Part shown: positions 15,678 to 23,744 of the stretch, in pieces | Numbering within the stretch: position 1 is the stretch's first letter | How the letters are laid out: every line of letters starts with the position of its first letter | Assembly (NCBI RefSeq): GCF_008119785.1 | Contig: NZ_VSFA01000060.1 | Coordinates: 1-43,752 of the forward strand | Length of the DNA stretch: 43,752 nucleotides | Direction of reading: 5' to 3' | Source of the DNA: Micromonospora sp. MP36 | GTDB lineage: Bacteria; Actinomycetota; Actinomycetes; Mycobacteriales; Micromonosporaceae | Notes under the pieces: generated by a model | The model's input: the letters and a program-made list of their open reading frames with translations, nothing else | Databases searched by the model: none | Told to the model about the DNA's origin: nothing | Made by a program: the position numbers and the translations under genes

Positions 15678-17042
15678 TCATTTGCGGTGGATCCAGCCGG
15701 TGACGCTGAACCGGGCGTCCTCCAGGGTGCCGCTGGGCACCCGTACGGGCAGCACCTCGTGCTCGTGTCGGCTGGGGAAGAACACCGCCAGGTTGCCCCG
15801 CGGCACGATGGTCTGGCTGCGGTCGGTCGGTATGAGCTGCCCGTCGACGTCGCGCGTCTCGAAGACCCGAAGCTCTCCCCCGGAGAACCGGCGCGGCTCC
15901 GGGAAGAAGAAGTAGACGAAGGTCAGCTCCCGGGTGTCCGTGCCGTCGCTGTCGCGGTGAAGGCGGAAGTAGTCGCCGTCGCCGTTCACCGTGGCCTGCA
16001 GCTCGATCTCGCCGAGCTGGAAGGCGGGGTGCTTCAGCCGGGGCAGTACCTCTCCCAGCTGCTCCCGGATCCGCTCGACCAGCCGGTCGCCGTACGGGCC
16101 GAGGTCGTCGAGGGTGCGGCTGCGCCGGATCCGCTCGTTGACCGTCGGCTCGACCGCGCCACGTGGCACGATGGTGGCGACCTCGAACTTCTCCCGCTCC
16201 TCGAGCACGTGCTGGTACAGCCCCAGGTGCTGCTCCACATCGAGGAACTCGCGCACCGGCTGGACGATGTCCTCGAAGCGCTCGTCGAAGGAATATCGGC
16301 CGGTGCCGGTGGGAACCCCGCCTGGCTTGCTGTAGTGCCCACCCCGCACGAGCCGGGCGATCTCCGAGGCGACGTCCACCCGGTCGATCGTCCACTCGGC
16401 CCGGGAGCCGAGGTAGACGGTGTGGTGGAAGGTGGCGTTGCGGGCGTACACCTCTCGGTCGACGACCTGCGCGAGCAGGTCCCCGGTGTCCACCTTGGCC
16501 AGGCCGAGCTTCTCCAGCAGCGCCCCCGCCGGGATCCGGTAGGTGAAGTAGCGGGCCGCCTCGGTGAGGAACACGTCCTCGGTGCGCTCGAAGCCGGTCT
16601 GGGTCAGCACGTGGTCGGCGTGCAGCGACCCATCGGCGACCAGGTAGTGCACCTCGGCGTTCGGGTCGACCGCGAGGGTCTCCAACGCCTCCTTGTACAG
16701 CGCGGCGGTCAGCGCCACGTTGGTCAGGTCCTCATCGGCTACATACACTGGGCTCAGTCCCCAGCAGCCGTCGGCGACGAGGTGGGTCTGCAGAACCGCG
16801 ACGACGTTGCGGGCACCGAGTCCCCACGGCGGCCACGGCCGGTCCCGCACCGCGGCGAAGATCTGCGAGTCACCCTCGCCGAGTAGCGGCAGGACCACCT
16901 CGTCCATCAGGTGCGGCGCGCCCATCCGGCGGAAGAACGTCCGCAGCGCGGCCTGCGCCAGGTTGCTGAGCTCGTCGAAGATCTCGATCCGGGTCGCCTC
17001 GTTGCGGGCGCCGAAAAATGCCGATTGACTGCTGTCGGTCAC
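15678..17042 (-). CDS. 2-oxoglutarate/Fe(II)-dependent oxygenase with long N-terminal domain
   Basis: The last ~110 of 454 residues are a prolyl-4-hydroxylase-type catalytic core: FRLHRDSDG (H362, D364), FSGGELRVF, the distal His in FPSRHEHEVLPV (H428) and R444 in DARFSVTGWIH, so both the iron triad and the 2OG-binding basic residue are present. The ~340 residues before it have no domain I recognise and may set substrate choice. GTG 17042 is the start because GGAGG (17049-17053) sits 6 bases away. It is the first gene of a two-gene operon with the sulfotransferase-oxygenase fusion and is divergent from the glycosyltransferase-like gene at 17074. Confidence 0.82.
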   Translation of the reverse strand: MTDSSQSAFFGARNEATRIEIFDELSNLAQAALRTFFRRMGAPHLMDEVVLPLLGEGDSQIFAAVRDRPWPPWGLGARNVVAVLQTHLVADGCWGLSPVYVADEDLTNVALTAALYKEALETLAVDPNAEVHYLVADGSLHADHVLTQTGFERTEDVFLTEAARYFTYRIPAGALLEKLGLAKVDTGDLLAQVVDREVYARNATFHHTVYLGSRAEWTIDRVDVASEIARLVRGGHYSKPGGVPTGTGRYSFDERFEDIVQPVREFLDVEQHLGLYQHVLEEREKFEVATIVPRGAVEPTVNERIRRSRTLDDLGPYGDRLVERIREQLGEVLPRLKHPAFQLGEIELQATVNGDGDYFRLHRDSDGTDTRELTFVYFFFPEPRRFSGGELRVFETRDVDGQLIPTDRSQTIVPRGNLAVFFPSRHEHEVLPVRVPSGTLEDARFSVTGWIHRK

Positions 17043-17048
17043 GGCGGT

Positions 17049-17053
17049 CCTCC
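17049..17053 (-). promoter_or_regulatory. ribosome binding site deciding the GTG start at 17042
   Basis: GGAGG on the minus strand, 6 bases upstream of GTG 17042; an open frame continues upstream to 17234, so this site sets the start. Confidence 0.7.
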
Positions 17054-17073
17054 TTGGTGGGAAGCGGGGTCGG

Positions 17074-17985
17074 ATGGAAACGGGCGGGGTCACCGGGCAG
17101 ACGCCGTTCCTGCGGGTCACCGATCCGCGGGGACGACCGCTGCGCTGGGTGCTGGTGCGGGCGCCGGTGGTGCGCCGGATCGACGCGGCACGCCTGGCCG
17201 ACCTGGCCGACCAGGGCTGCCGATTCGCCGGCATGACCAGCTACCTGGGCTTCCCGGGCGCGGGGCACCGGGACGAGCGGGACTACGGAGCGTTCTGCGA
17301 GGCGTGGTTCCACTGCTTCCGGGAGCCGGACCGGCACCTGCCCCCGGTCGGTCCACGCGCGCTGCTCAGCGAGTCGGACTTCGTCGATCCGCGGGTGGTG
17401 GACCCCGGCCGGCTGGCCGGCGAGCCGCTGCCGCCGGAGTTGACCGCCGATGTGGTGTACGTGTGCGGGGCGCAGCCGTGGAAGCAGGAGGCGAAGCAGT
17501 GGCCGTTGGCCCGCCGCTGCCTCGCCGCGCTGGCCGCCGAGGGACTGCGGGTGCTGGTCGTGGACGCGCCGCACGACCTAGCCCCGCCGCCCGGCGTACG
17601 CCTGACCGGGCCGCTGCCGTGGCAGCGGCTGCTCGCGGTAACCGCGCAAGCCCGGTACGTCCTGGTGCCCGGCATCCTCGACCCGTCGCCACGGGTGCTC
17701 GCCGAGGCGCTCTGCCTGGACGTGCCGGTGCTGGTGAACCGGCACATCCTCGGCGGCTGGAAGTACGTCACCCCGTTCACTGGCGCGTTCTTCGACGACG
17801 AGCGCGACGTGGTGGCCGCGGCGGCCGCGCTGCGCTCGCGCCGGCCGCGCCCCCGGTCGTGGTTCATGGCCCGGTACGGCCCCGCCCACGCCGGCCGGGC
17901 GCTGCTGGACCTGCTGCGGTCCCTCGACCCGGACCTGCCCCCGCTCACCCACGCGCTGCTCGTTCCGGACGAGGCGGTCGGGTAG
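17074..17985 (+). CDS. glycosyltransferase-like protein (GT-B C-terminal type)
   Basis: The 303-residue protein has a C-terminal half resembling the nucleotide-sugar-binding domain of GT-B enzymes: VVYVCGAQPWKQEAKQW, LPWQRLLAVTAQARYVLVPG and PRVLAEALCLDVPVLVNRHI, where the E in LAEAL matches the donor-ribose Glu of GT4-like enzymes. The N-terminal part is not clearly a second Rossmann domain, so function as a transferase is inferred. It starts 31 bp from the divergent oxygenase gene and its last 41 bases overlap the end of the convergent DUF1826 gene. Confidence 0.6.
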   Translation: METGGVTGQTPFLRVTDPRGRPLRWVLVRAPVVRRIDAARLADLADQGCRFAGMTSYLGFPGAGHRDERDYGAFCEAWFHCFREPDRHLPPVGPRALLSESDFVDPRVVDPGRLAGEPLPPELTADVVYVCGAQPWKQEAKQWPLARRCLAALAAEGLRVLVVDAPHDLAPPPGVRLTGPLPWQRLLAVTAQARYVLVPGILDPSPRVLAEALCLDVPVLVNRHILGGWKYVTPFTGAFFDDERDVVAAAAALRSRRPRPRSWFMARYGPAHAGRALLDLLRSLDPDLPPLTHALLVPDEAVG

Positions 17986-18736
17986 CTCGTTCCACCGGCG
18001 ACAGGTTGACCACTAGCCGGCGCGTGCCGGCCATCGGGGAGCGGTGGATCCATGCCGCGGCCACCGGGTGCGCCGACCAGTGTCGGGTGATGTCGAGATG
18101 CCGGAAAAAGACCGCCACCCCATCCGGCACCCGGCGCACAGCCGCGTCCGGACGCAGGAACTCCGGCGCATCGTCCATTCCGCACAGCGTCGCCACCGCG
18201 TGCGGGTCGTCGGCGGTCCGGTGGGACAGCCGCTCGCGACGGGACAGGTGTGCGTAGAACGCGGGCATGTCGCGTACGTCGGCTGGCTCGACGTACTCGG
18301 TGGTGGCGCCGTTGTAGACCCGCAGCGCGCCGACCACCGGGGCCTGAGGCGGGACGGTGTCGAGGTGGAAGCCGCAGCGCCGGGTGGGCGCCTCGGTAAA
18401 GATCCGGGCCAGTAGCTGACGGGTTCCACCGGCCACGCAGACGGCCTGGCACAGCTCGGCGAGGTCGTCGAGCAGCGGCCCGCGTACCCGGTGGGGCAGC
18501 ACAGCGCAGGCCCCTCGCGCCCAGGCTACGACCTCGGCGTCACTCACCGGTGTGAGATGGGTACGGGGCACCCGCAGCCGACCGGCGGTGACGGCCTCGG
18601 CCAGCTCGTCCCGCCAGTCCTGCGCGCCGTCTGGCGCGGCGAAGACCGCAGGGGCCTCGCCGTCGCGTGCCTGCACCGCCGCGTCGGCCCAAGTCCGGCT
18701 CGCGACGTCCATCCCCTCGAGCATCCCGGCCCCCAC
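17945..18736 (-). CDS. DUF1826-family protein
   Basis: Middle and C-terminal segments CGFHLDTVPPQAPVVGALRV, NGATTEYVEP and WIHRSPMAGTRRLVVNLSP are the hallmark of DUF1826, a family of unknown function whose HxD and later His resemble an iron/2OG beta-helix core (the resemblance is my inference). The protein is 263 residues from GTG 18736; ATG 18724 or 18712 are alternative starts. No signal peptide. It overlaps the 3' end of the glycosyltransferase-like gene tail to tail and closes the seven-gene array. Confidence 0.65.
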   Translation of the reverse strand: MGAGMLEGMDVASRTWADAAVQARDGEAPAVFAAPDGAQDWRDELAEAVTAGRLRVPRTHLTPVSDAEVVAWARGACAVLPHRVRGPLLDDLAELCQAVCVAGGTRQLLARIFTEAPTRRCGFHLDTVPPQAPVVGALRVYNGATTEYVEPADVRDMPAFYAHLSRRERLSHRTADDPHAVATLCGMDDAPEFLRPDAAVRRVPDGVAVFFRHLDITRHWSAHPVAAAWIHRSPMAGTRRLVVNLSPVERATRPPRPERAARG

Positions 18737-18859
18737 GTCCGGCCGCCGACCACCGCGGGTGAGCGGCAGGTCGGCGGTGAGTTGATGTCGCGCCTCTCAT
18801 CATGGTCCCGACTCGTCCGCCTGCAGCCGCTCCGTCACCAATCCGACACCGCAGCTCGA

Positions 18860-19013
18860 GCCTGCGCCGGTAGTGGGATCGTTGAGCTAGGGCTTGGGAT
18901 GTTCGTCGCCAGGTCGCCCAGTGCAGGGTGTGTGCTGGTGGTAGCGGCAGGGCGAGGACGAAGGCGTTGAGGAGCTGCTTGGGTCCGCGGCCGCCATCAG
19001 CGACGGGGACTTC
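18860..19013 (-). pseudogene. transposase C-terminal remnant
   Basis: The minus-strand frame reads ALPLPPAHTLHWATWRRTSQ followed by AQRSHYRRR, the type of ending common in actinomycete IS transposases. The catalytic region is absent. Family (IS701 or other) is not certain. Confidence 0.45.
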
Positions 19014-19140
19014 GCCGACGTCATCAGCCATCGCCCTGCAGCGGGCGAACTGGCCGACCGACCGCGGCGGCGTCGCGTCGCTGACCCATACGGGTGGCAA
19101 CTTAGAGAGACCGTCAATTGGGCGTTGACTGCCCAGGTAG

Positions 19141-19160
19141 CTGTTCGGGGTAGCGAACAG
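19141..19160. repeat. short perfect hairpin near element remnants
   Basis: CTGTTCG and CGAACAG form a 7-bp stem around a 6-base loop; a weaker GGGC/GCCC stem lies just before it. It may be a subterminal hairpin of a lost element; nothing ties it to a particular one. Confidence 0.3.
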
Positions 19161-19236
19161 GCACGGGCTTATCGATCATGTGAGTTCTCTACGCTCCGTG
19201 ACCGACAAGGATTCCCGTGCCTGCGCTGCCATCATC

Positions 19237-19578
19237 GCTGTTGCCCGCTGATGACCTGATCGCCGACCATGGTCGGATCGTGGTCGAGTTCTTCGATGAG
19301 GATGTCTCTCGCCGCGTCGCCCGGCCGGATCGGCCACAGGCCGCGCAACTGCTCGCCGCGATGGCGGACCCGGGGCGCAACTTCGACGCGATCGTGATCG
19401 GTGAGTACGAGCGCGCCTTCCATCGCCGACAGCTTGAGCAGTTGGCACCCCATCCTGGTTGAGGATGGCATCCAACTCTGGCTACCCGAAACCTATGGGG
19501 CCGGTGGAGTTCGACAACCCGCGACAGCTGGCGTTGCTGGACCTGCTGGGCGTGCACTCCAGCGGGAAGCGTCGCTGA
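19237..19578 (+). pseudogene. large serine recombinase, internal fragment
   Basis: The frame VVEFFDEDVSRRVARPDRPQ and NFDAIVIGEYERAF is the resolvase domain of actinomycete serine recombinases. After a frame change near 19440 the sequence goes on as LVEDGIQLWLPETYG, then in another frame VEFDNPRQLALLDLLGVHS. The match stops at about 19575, exactly where the TnpB-like gene ends on the other strand. The catalytic-serine N-terminus and the DNA-binding C-terminal domains are missing, and at least two frameshifts are present. Confidence 0.65.
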
Positions 19579-21567
19579 TCAGCTTAGTGATCCTGAGTCG
19601 GATTGGGTTTCCGGGATCGTTTCCCACCGTGGTGGGGACGCATGGGCGTGGAAGTGGAATCCCGCGCCCAACGCGGCTCCGCGCGGCCGGTGGCCGGTGG
19701 TGGGTGTGCTGATCGTGTTCACGCCCTGGTGTCGGTGGGCTGCGCGGGGCAGCCTCCGGTCCGTTGGTGCGTGTCCCTCCGGACGCTTACCCGCCGGGCC
19801 GTGAGGTCGGGTGGGGGAGGGTGCCCTGCGTCGCCTGGGCGCGGGGCGTGGTGGCGTGCGCCGGGTGGGGCCGGTCTTCGACCGGTCCCCCCGGCTGGTC
19901 TTCGTGATGACCGCTGCCGTTTCGAGTTTGTCGACCACGGCGCGGATGACCATGTGCCCGCTGGCCTTGTCGGTGACGGTCTTTGCCTGATGGGTCAGGC
20001 CGCGGGCGGCGATCCGCCGCCAGGCGCCCTGGTCGCGGTCGCCCTGCCACCGGCAGGACTGGTGGGGACAGACAGCCCACTTCCAACCCGCCACCGTGGG
20101 CTTGTCGGGGGCCTTACAGTGCCGTAGCGGAGTCAGGCACTGCGGGCAATGCTTCGAGGTATTCCGCGCGGGGACGGTGACCACGGCGATACCCGCCTCG
20201 GCGGCGAGGTGCCGCATCCGGTCGACGATCTGCCCGCGCACCTGCTGGGACAGCCGGGTGTTGAGGGTGGCGCCCATGCCCTTGGCTTCCAACGACCGCA
20301 GGTCTTCGACGTAGATGACGGTCGCCCGGGAGGCGATCGCCTGATCCACGGCCCAGCGGGCGGCAGCCCACGCGAGCGCGCCGTTCAGGTTGGAGCGGCG
20401 GTCGGAGACGTGGCGGATCTCGGCGCGCAGGACCGCCAGTTTGCCGACGAGGTGATGCCGCTCGTCACGGCCGGCGAGGCGCTGGTAGTGGTCGGCCTTG
20501 GCGTGCAACCGCTCACCGTGCCGGCGCAACCGGTGCTGCTTGGCCAGGACCCCGGCCGCCCGGAACTGACCACCCGCCCCCAACGCCGTAATCCGCCCAT
20601 CCTCGTGCAGCCGCAGCGCCCCCGCGCTGAGGAGAGTGTTCAGGCCCCAGTCCACGCCGACCGCGACCGTGTGCCCGGTGCGCTGGGCCTTCGGCACGGC
20701 GTGCGTGTACGCGAGATCGGCGCGTACCTGCCGGCCGGTGACCCGGAGGGTGGGCAGGTGCACCACCGCGCCCGCGGGGACCGTGGGCGGCAGGATGATC
20801 GGACAAGCCACCCACGTCCAATCCGCATAGGCTCGCGGATCCGGACGGGTGGGCAACTGCAACCGCAGCAACACCCTCCGAGCGTCAGTGTCGCTGCGTT
20901 CGATGGTGGCCTGCTGCCGGTCACACGCGGCCAACAGCAGCATCCGCGCGACTCGCGGGACGCCTTCCAGCTCGAACACATCCACCGGCAGCCGGCTGTG
21001 CGTGGCAAGGAACCTGGCGGCCTGCCGAGTGCGGGACTTGATAATGCTGGACGGTAGATGCTCCCCGCCCGGAACCGCCTTGCGTACCCGCTCCCACTCC
21101 TGCACGGTGCGCTCACGAGGATCGGCCGGCCACGTCGCCAACACCCCGCCAGTCAGACCCGCACGCCACCACGCCGAACGCAGAACACGCCCCGCCTGCT
21201 CCTGCGCCATCCGCACGACCCGGTCATTGACCCTCACACCCACCGGCGCGGTAACCGTCCAACCCAGACGACGCAACGCCATCCACGCGTTCGACGGAAG
21301 CTTCCGGCCACCCGCGTCGTGTCCGGAGGCCAACACCTCCACATCCGCGCAGTTCCACCGCTCCGCCAACAGGCCGGACACCATGCCCGCCACCAGATCG
21401 GCACACCAGCCGACACGTTGCGCCAGCACCGCCTGCGACAGAACCTCACCGCTCTCCTCGTCCACCCCCGATCGGAGCAAAGCACGGGTGCAAGCGGTAC
21501 GCGAAGTCTCGCCCTCAGCCAGCGGCAGCTTTCCGGTCACCGACTCGTCGCCCCGCCATCGATCCAA
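19579..21567 (-). CDS. large TnpB-like RuvC nuclease (transposon-encoded)
   Basis: The 662-residue protein has a complete TnpB/Cas12-type RuvC core: D306 in VGVDWGLNTLL, E421 in VIYVEDLRSLEAKGMG, a zinc knuckle CPQC...CPHQSC (C474, C477, C500, C505) and the last Asp in DRDQGAWRRIAARG (D512). The ~300 N-terminal residues would hold the wedge/recognition parts. After ~545 a Pro/Arg-rich tail of low complexity runs to the stop; in TnpB loci the guide (omega) RNA overlaps the gene 3' end, which could explain this odd tail. At 662 residues it is well above the ~400 of ordinary TnpB. No CRISPR array or partner transposase is adjacent. GTG at residue 10 is an alternative start. Confidence 0.85.
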   Translation of the reverse strand: MDRWRGDESVTGKLPLAEGETSRTACTRALLRSGVDEESGEVLSQAVLAQRVGWCADLVAGMVSGLLAERWNCADVEVLASGHDAGGRKLPSNAWMALRRLGWTVTAPVGVRVNDRVVRMAQEQAGRVLRSAWWRAGLTGGVLATWPADPRERTVQEWERVRKAVPGGEHLPSSIIKSRTRQAARFLATHSRLPVDVFELEGVPRVARMLLLAACDRQQATIERSDTDARRVLLRLQLPTRPDPRAYADWTWVACPIILPPTVPAGAVVHLPTLRVTGRQVRADLAYTHAVPKAQRTGHTVAVGVDWGLNTLLSAGALRLHEDGRITALGAGGQFRAAGVLAKQHRLRRHGERLHAKADHYQRLAGRDERHHLVGKLAVLRAEIRHVSDRRSNLNGALAWAAARWAVDQAIASRATVIYVEDLRSLEAKGMGATLNTRLSQQVRGQIVDRMRHLAAEAGIAVVTVPARNTSKHCPQCLTPLRHCKAPDKPTVAGWKWAVCPHQSCRWQGDRDQGAWRRIAARGLTHQAKTVTDKASGHMVIRAVVDKLETAAVITKTSRGDRSKTGPTRRTPPRPAPRRRRAPSPTRPHGPAGKRPEGHAPTDRRLPRAAHRHQGVNTISTPTTGHRPRGAALGAGFHFHAHASPPRWETIPETQSDSGSLS

Positions 21568-21664
21568 GAGAACCCGCGATCACGACCGGCCCACCTCACC
21601 GGAATCTCCCCCGAACCAGCCCAAAGGCCAAGCGCCACGATCCACACGGCTAACCTAGGATCAC
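19587..21664. mobile_element. candidate TnpB-like element with imperfect inverted ends
   Basis: GTGATCCTGAGTCGG at 19587-19601 matches the reverse complement of 21650-21664 at 11 of 15 positions, with the first eight bases (GTGATCCT) identical. The pair tightly frames the TnpB-like gene, and the left member coincides with the point where the serine-recombinase fragment stops matching. The pairing is seen; that these are the ends is an inference and could be chance. Confidence 0.4.
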
Positions 21665-21744
21665 CGACGATTCCTAATCAAGTTGGTCAGCCTCCCGCCG
21701 CAGGCGGTCTGACGCACCGGAAATCGGGGTGGCGCCGACGGTGC
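21665..21744. other. spacer between the TnpB-like element and the oxidoreductase terminator
   Basis: Relatively AT-rich for this genome around 21670-21690 (ATTCCTAATCAAGTTGG). No gene is seen. Confidence 0.4.
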
Positions 21745-21775
21745 CCGGAGGGCGGGGAGCTTCCCCACCCTCCGG
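21745..21775 (-). terminator. hairpin terminator after the NADP oxidoreductase gene
   Basis: CCGGAGGGCGGGGA and TCCCCACCCTCCGG pair over 14 bp with one mismatch and a 3-base loop, 10 bases downstream of the stop at 21785. Confidence 0.6.
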
Positions 21776-21784
21776 ACGGGAGGG

Positions 21785-22474
21785 TCAGCTGTCGGCGTAG
21801 CGGCGGGCGGCGGCGAGGGCGGCGCGCAGCTTCTCCGCGTCGACCGGTGCCGGCCGCTCCCAGTCGTTGGCCGGGTCGGCCGAGTAGAGGGCCGCGTACG
21901 CGGTGGTGTCGCGCTGGAACCGCCAGCCCTCGGCGAGCGGGCCCACGTCGACCGCGTCGTAGCCGAGGGAGTCGAGGAACGCGACGACGGTGCTCTTGGC
22001 GGCCGGGTCGTCGCCGGCGATCGGCAGGGCGGTGCGGTCCGCCGTGCCGGCTGGCCGGGCCAGGGCGAGCAGGTGCTTGAAGTAGATGTTGTTGAAGCCC
22101 TTGACCACCCGCGACTCGGGCAGGTGCCGCTGCAGCAGTTCGCTGGTGGTGGTCGACTCGTCGTCCAGCTCCGGGAACCGCCCGTCCCGCTCCGGGTAGT
22201 AGTTGTTGGTGTCGATCACGATCTTGCCGGCGAGCGGCCCGGCCGGCACCGACCGGTAGGCCCGCAGCGGGACGGTGACCACCACGAGGTCGCCGGCCGC
22301 CGCCGCCTCGGCCGGGGTGGCGGCGCGGGCCCGGGGGCCCAACTCGTCCACCAGCGCCTTGAGCGTCTCCGGGCCGCGGGAGTTGCTGAGTACCACGTCG
22401 TGACCGGCGGCCAGCGCCAGCCGGGCCACGGTGCCGCCGATGTTGCCGCTGCCGATCAGTCCCACAGTTGTCAT
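21785..22474 (-). CDS. NADPH-dependent F420 reductase-like / NAD(P)-binding oxidoreductase
   Basis: About 229 residues with a Rossmann start VGLIGSGNIGGTVARLA and the SNSRGPETL loop that selects NADP phosphate in F420-dependent NADP reductases. VIDTNNYYPERDG and the C-terminal RFQRDTTAYAALY also fit this family. Many actinobacterial members of the family are annotated as F420-NADP oxidoreductases without direct proof. The start MTTVGL at 22474 is preferred to 22507 because the family begins with this strand. It has its own terminator and lies divergent from the secreted esterase. Confidence 0.75.
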   Translation of the reverse strand: MTTVGLIGSGNIGGTVARLALAAGHDVVLSNSRGPETLKALVDELGPRARAATPAEAAAAGDLVVVTVPLRAYRSVPAGPLAGKIVIDTNNYYPERDGRFPELDDESTTTSELLQRHLPESRVVKGFNNIYFKHLLALARPAGTADRTALPIAGDDPAAKSTVVAFLDSLGYDAVDVGPLAEGWRFQRDTTAYAALYSADPANDWERPAPVDAEKLRAALAAARRYADS

Positions 22475-22649
22475 GTCCGTTGCCAACCGCCCGCTGGGGG
22501 CCGGCATTCCCGACCAAGGTGGTCGGTTATTGGCAGCCCCGACCTCCGGTCGGTGTCCACGCCTCGACCCGGCGAAAACCTTCAGTGATGAAGATCGGTT
22601 TGGTAATGATTTGTATACATAAGGGTCTATCTACTGCGGGTGCGAATCC

Positions 22650-22679
22650 TTGACCTTCCGCCCGGGTCCGATCTATTGA
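22650..22679 (+). promoter_or_regulatory. promoter of the secreted SGNH esterase
   Basis: TTGACC (22650-22655) and TATTGA (22674-22679) are separated by 18 bp, a good sigma-70/HrdB-type pair, about 43 bases upstream of the GTG start. Confidence 0.5.
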
Positions 22680-22721
22680 TATCTATCTCCCACCACCACT
22701 TCCCACCCCCAGGAGTGCGAC

Positions 22722-23525
22722 GTGCGGAGATTCCGTCTTGCCACCCTCGCCCTGACCCTGGCCTCGGCGTTCGGTGTCACGCTGACTCTGGCCACCCCCG
22801 CCCAGGCCGCCGCCACCGACCGGTACGTCGCGCTCGGCGACTCGTACGCCTCCGGCGTCGGCGCCGACAGCTACACGTCCGAAAGCGGGTCCTGCCTGCG
22901 CAGCACCAACGCCTATCCCGCGCTCTACAACACCAACATCAGGCCGGCCGCGTACCGCTCGGTGGCCTGCTCGGGCGCGACCACGACGGACGTCATCAAC
23001 AGCCAGCTCTCGGCGCTGTCGTCGACCACCACGCTGGTCAGCATCACCGTCGGCGGCAACGACGTCGGCTTCGCCAACATCATGACCACCTGTGTCCTGC
23101 AGGGGGAGAGCCAGTGCGTGGCGGCCGTGCAGGCGGCCGAGGACAAGGCCCGGACCGAGCTGCCCGGCAAGCTCGCCAACGTCTACAACGGCATCAAGAG
23201 CCGGGCGCCCTCGGCCCGCGTGGTGGTCGTCGGCTACCCGGTCTTCTATCAGCTCGGCACCGTCTGCATCGGGCTCAGCGCGACCTCCCGGGCGAAGATC
23301 AACGAGGGCATCAACCTGCTCGACGACATCACCAGGACGGCGGCGACCTTGGCCGGCTTCAAGTTCGCCGACGTCCGGTCGATCTTCGTCGGCCACCAGC
23401 TCTGCAGCTACGGCGAGAAGTGGCTGCACGCGTTGAACTACCTCAACCTGACCGTCTCCTACCACCCCACCGCCGCGGGGCAGTCCGGCGGCTACTACCC
23501 GGTCTTCCGCTCCGTCGCGGGCTGA
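22722..23525 (+). CDS. secreted SGNH-hydrolase (lipase/esterase)
   Basis: The 267-residue protein begins with a Sec signal peptide (MRRFRLATLALTLASAFGV...) with cleavage after AQAA at about 30. The mature protein has the block I motif YVALGDSYASG (S41 nucleophile), CSGATT, the block III VGGNDVGF and a C-terminal SYHPTAAGQ with the catalytic His. The usual Asp of the triad is not obvious before the His; Streptomyces extracellular esterases of this family manage with a Ser-His pair, so that is not evidence of inactivity. Six Cys suggest three disulfides. AGGAG precedes GTG 22722. A clear promoter and a strong terminator make it monocistronic. Confidence 0.88.
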   Translation: MRRFRLATLALTLASAFGVTLTLATPAQAAATDRYVALGDSYASGVGADSYTSESGSCLRSTNAYPALYNTNIRPAAYRSVACSGATTTDVINSQLSALSSTTTLVSITVGGNDVGFANIMTTCVLQGESQCVAAVQAAEDKARTELPGKLANVYNGIKSRAPSARVVVVGYPVFYQLGTVCIGLSATSRAKINEGINLLDDITRTAATLAGFKFADVRSIFVGHQLCSYGEKWLHALNYLNLTVSYHPTAAGQSGGYYPVFRSVAG

Positions 23526-23536
23526 CCGTCCAGGGC

Positions 23537-23567
23537 CGCGCCGATCCTGATCCCGAGGATCGGCGCG
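23537..23567 (+). terminator. strong hairpin terminator after the esterase
   Basis: CGCGCCGATCCT and AGGATCGGCGCG form a perfect 12-bp stem with a 7-base loop, 11 bases after the stop codon. Confidence 0.75.
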
Positions 23568-23744
23568 GGCTCGCCACGTCCGGCTGCCGGACCACGGGTG
23601 CTGCGGGAACGCGGCGACCCGCGGCACCGTCCGCACCGGCACCATCAACCGGGCCGCCGACCAGCGGGGGCCCGCCGGCTGAGCTGACCGGTCCCGACGG
23701 CGGGCCGGGGCGCGCGGTGCCGCCCCGGGTCCGCCGCTGTCGGG

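Noticed and set aside
14243..15703. A 486-residue plus-strand frame
   Set aside because: Shadow of the sulfotransferase-oxygenase fusion; repetitive Gly/Arg/Pro composition and no domain.
19579..21567. Reading the RuvC protein as a type V Cas effector
   Set aside because: No repeat-spacer array or adaptation genes are present, and transposon remnants surround it, so a transposon-type TnpB-like protein is the simpler reading.
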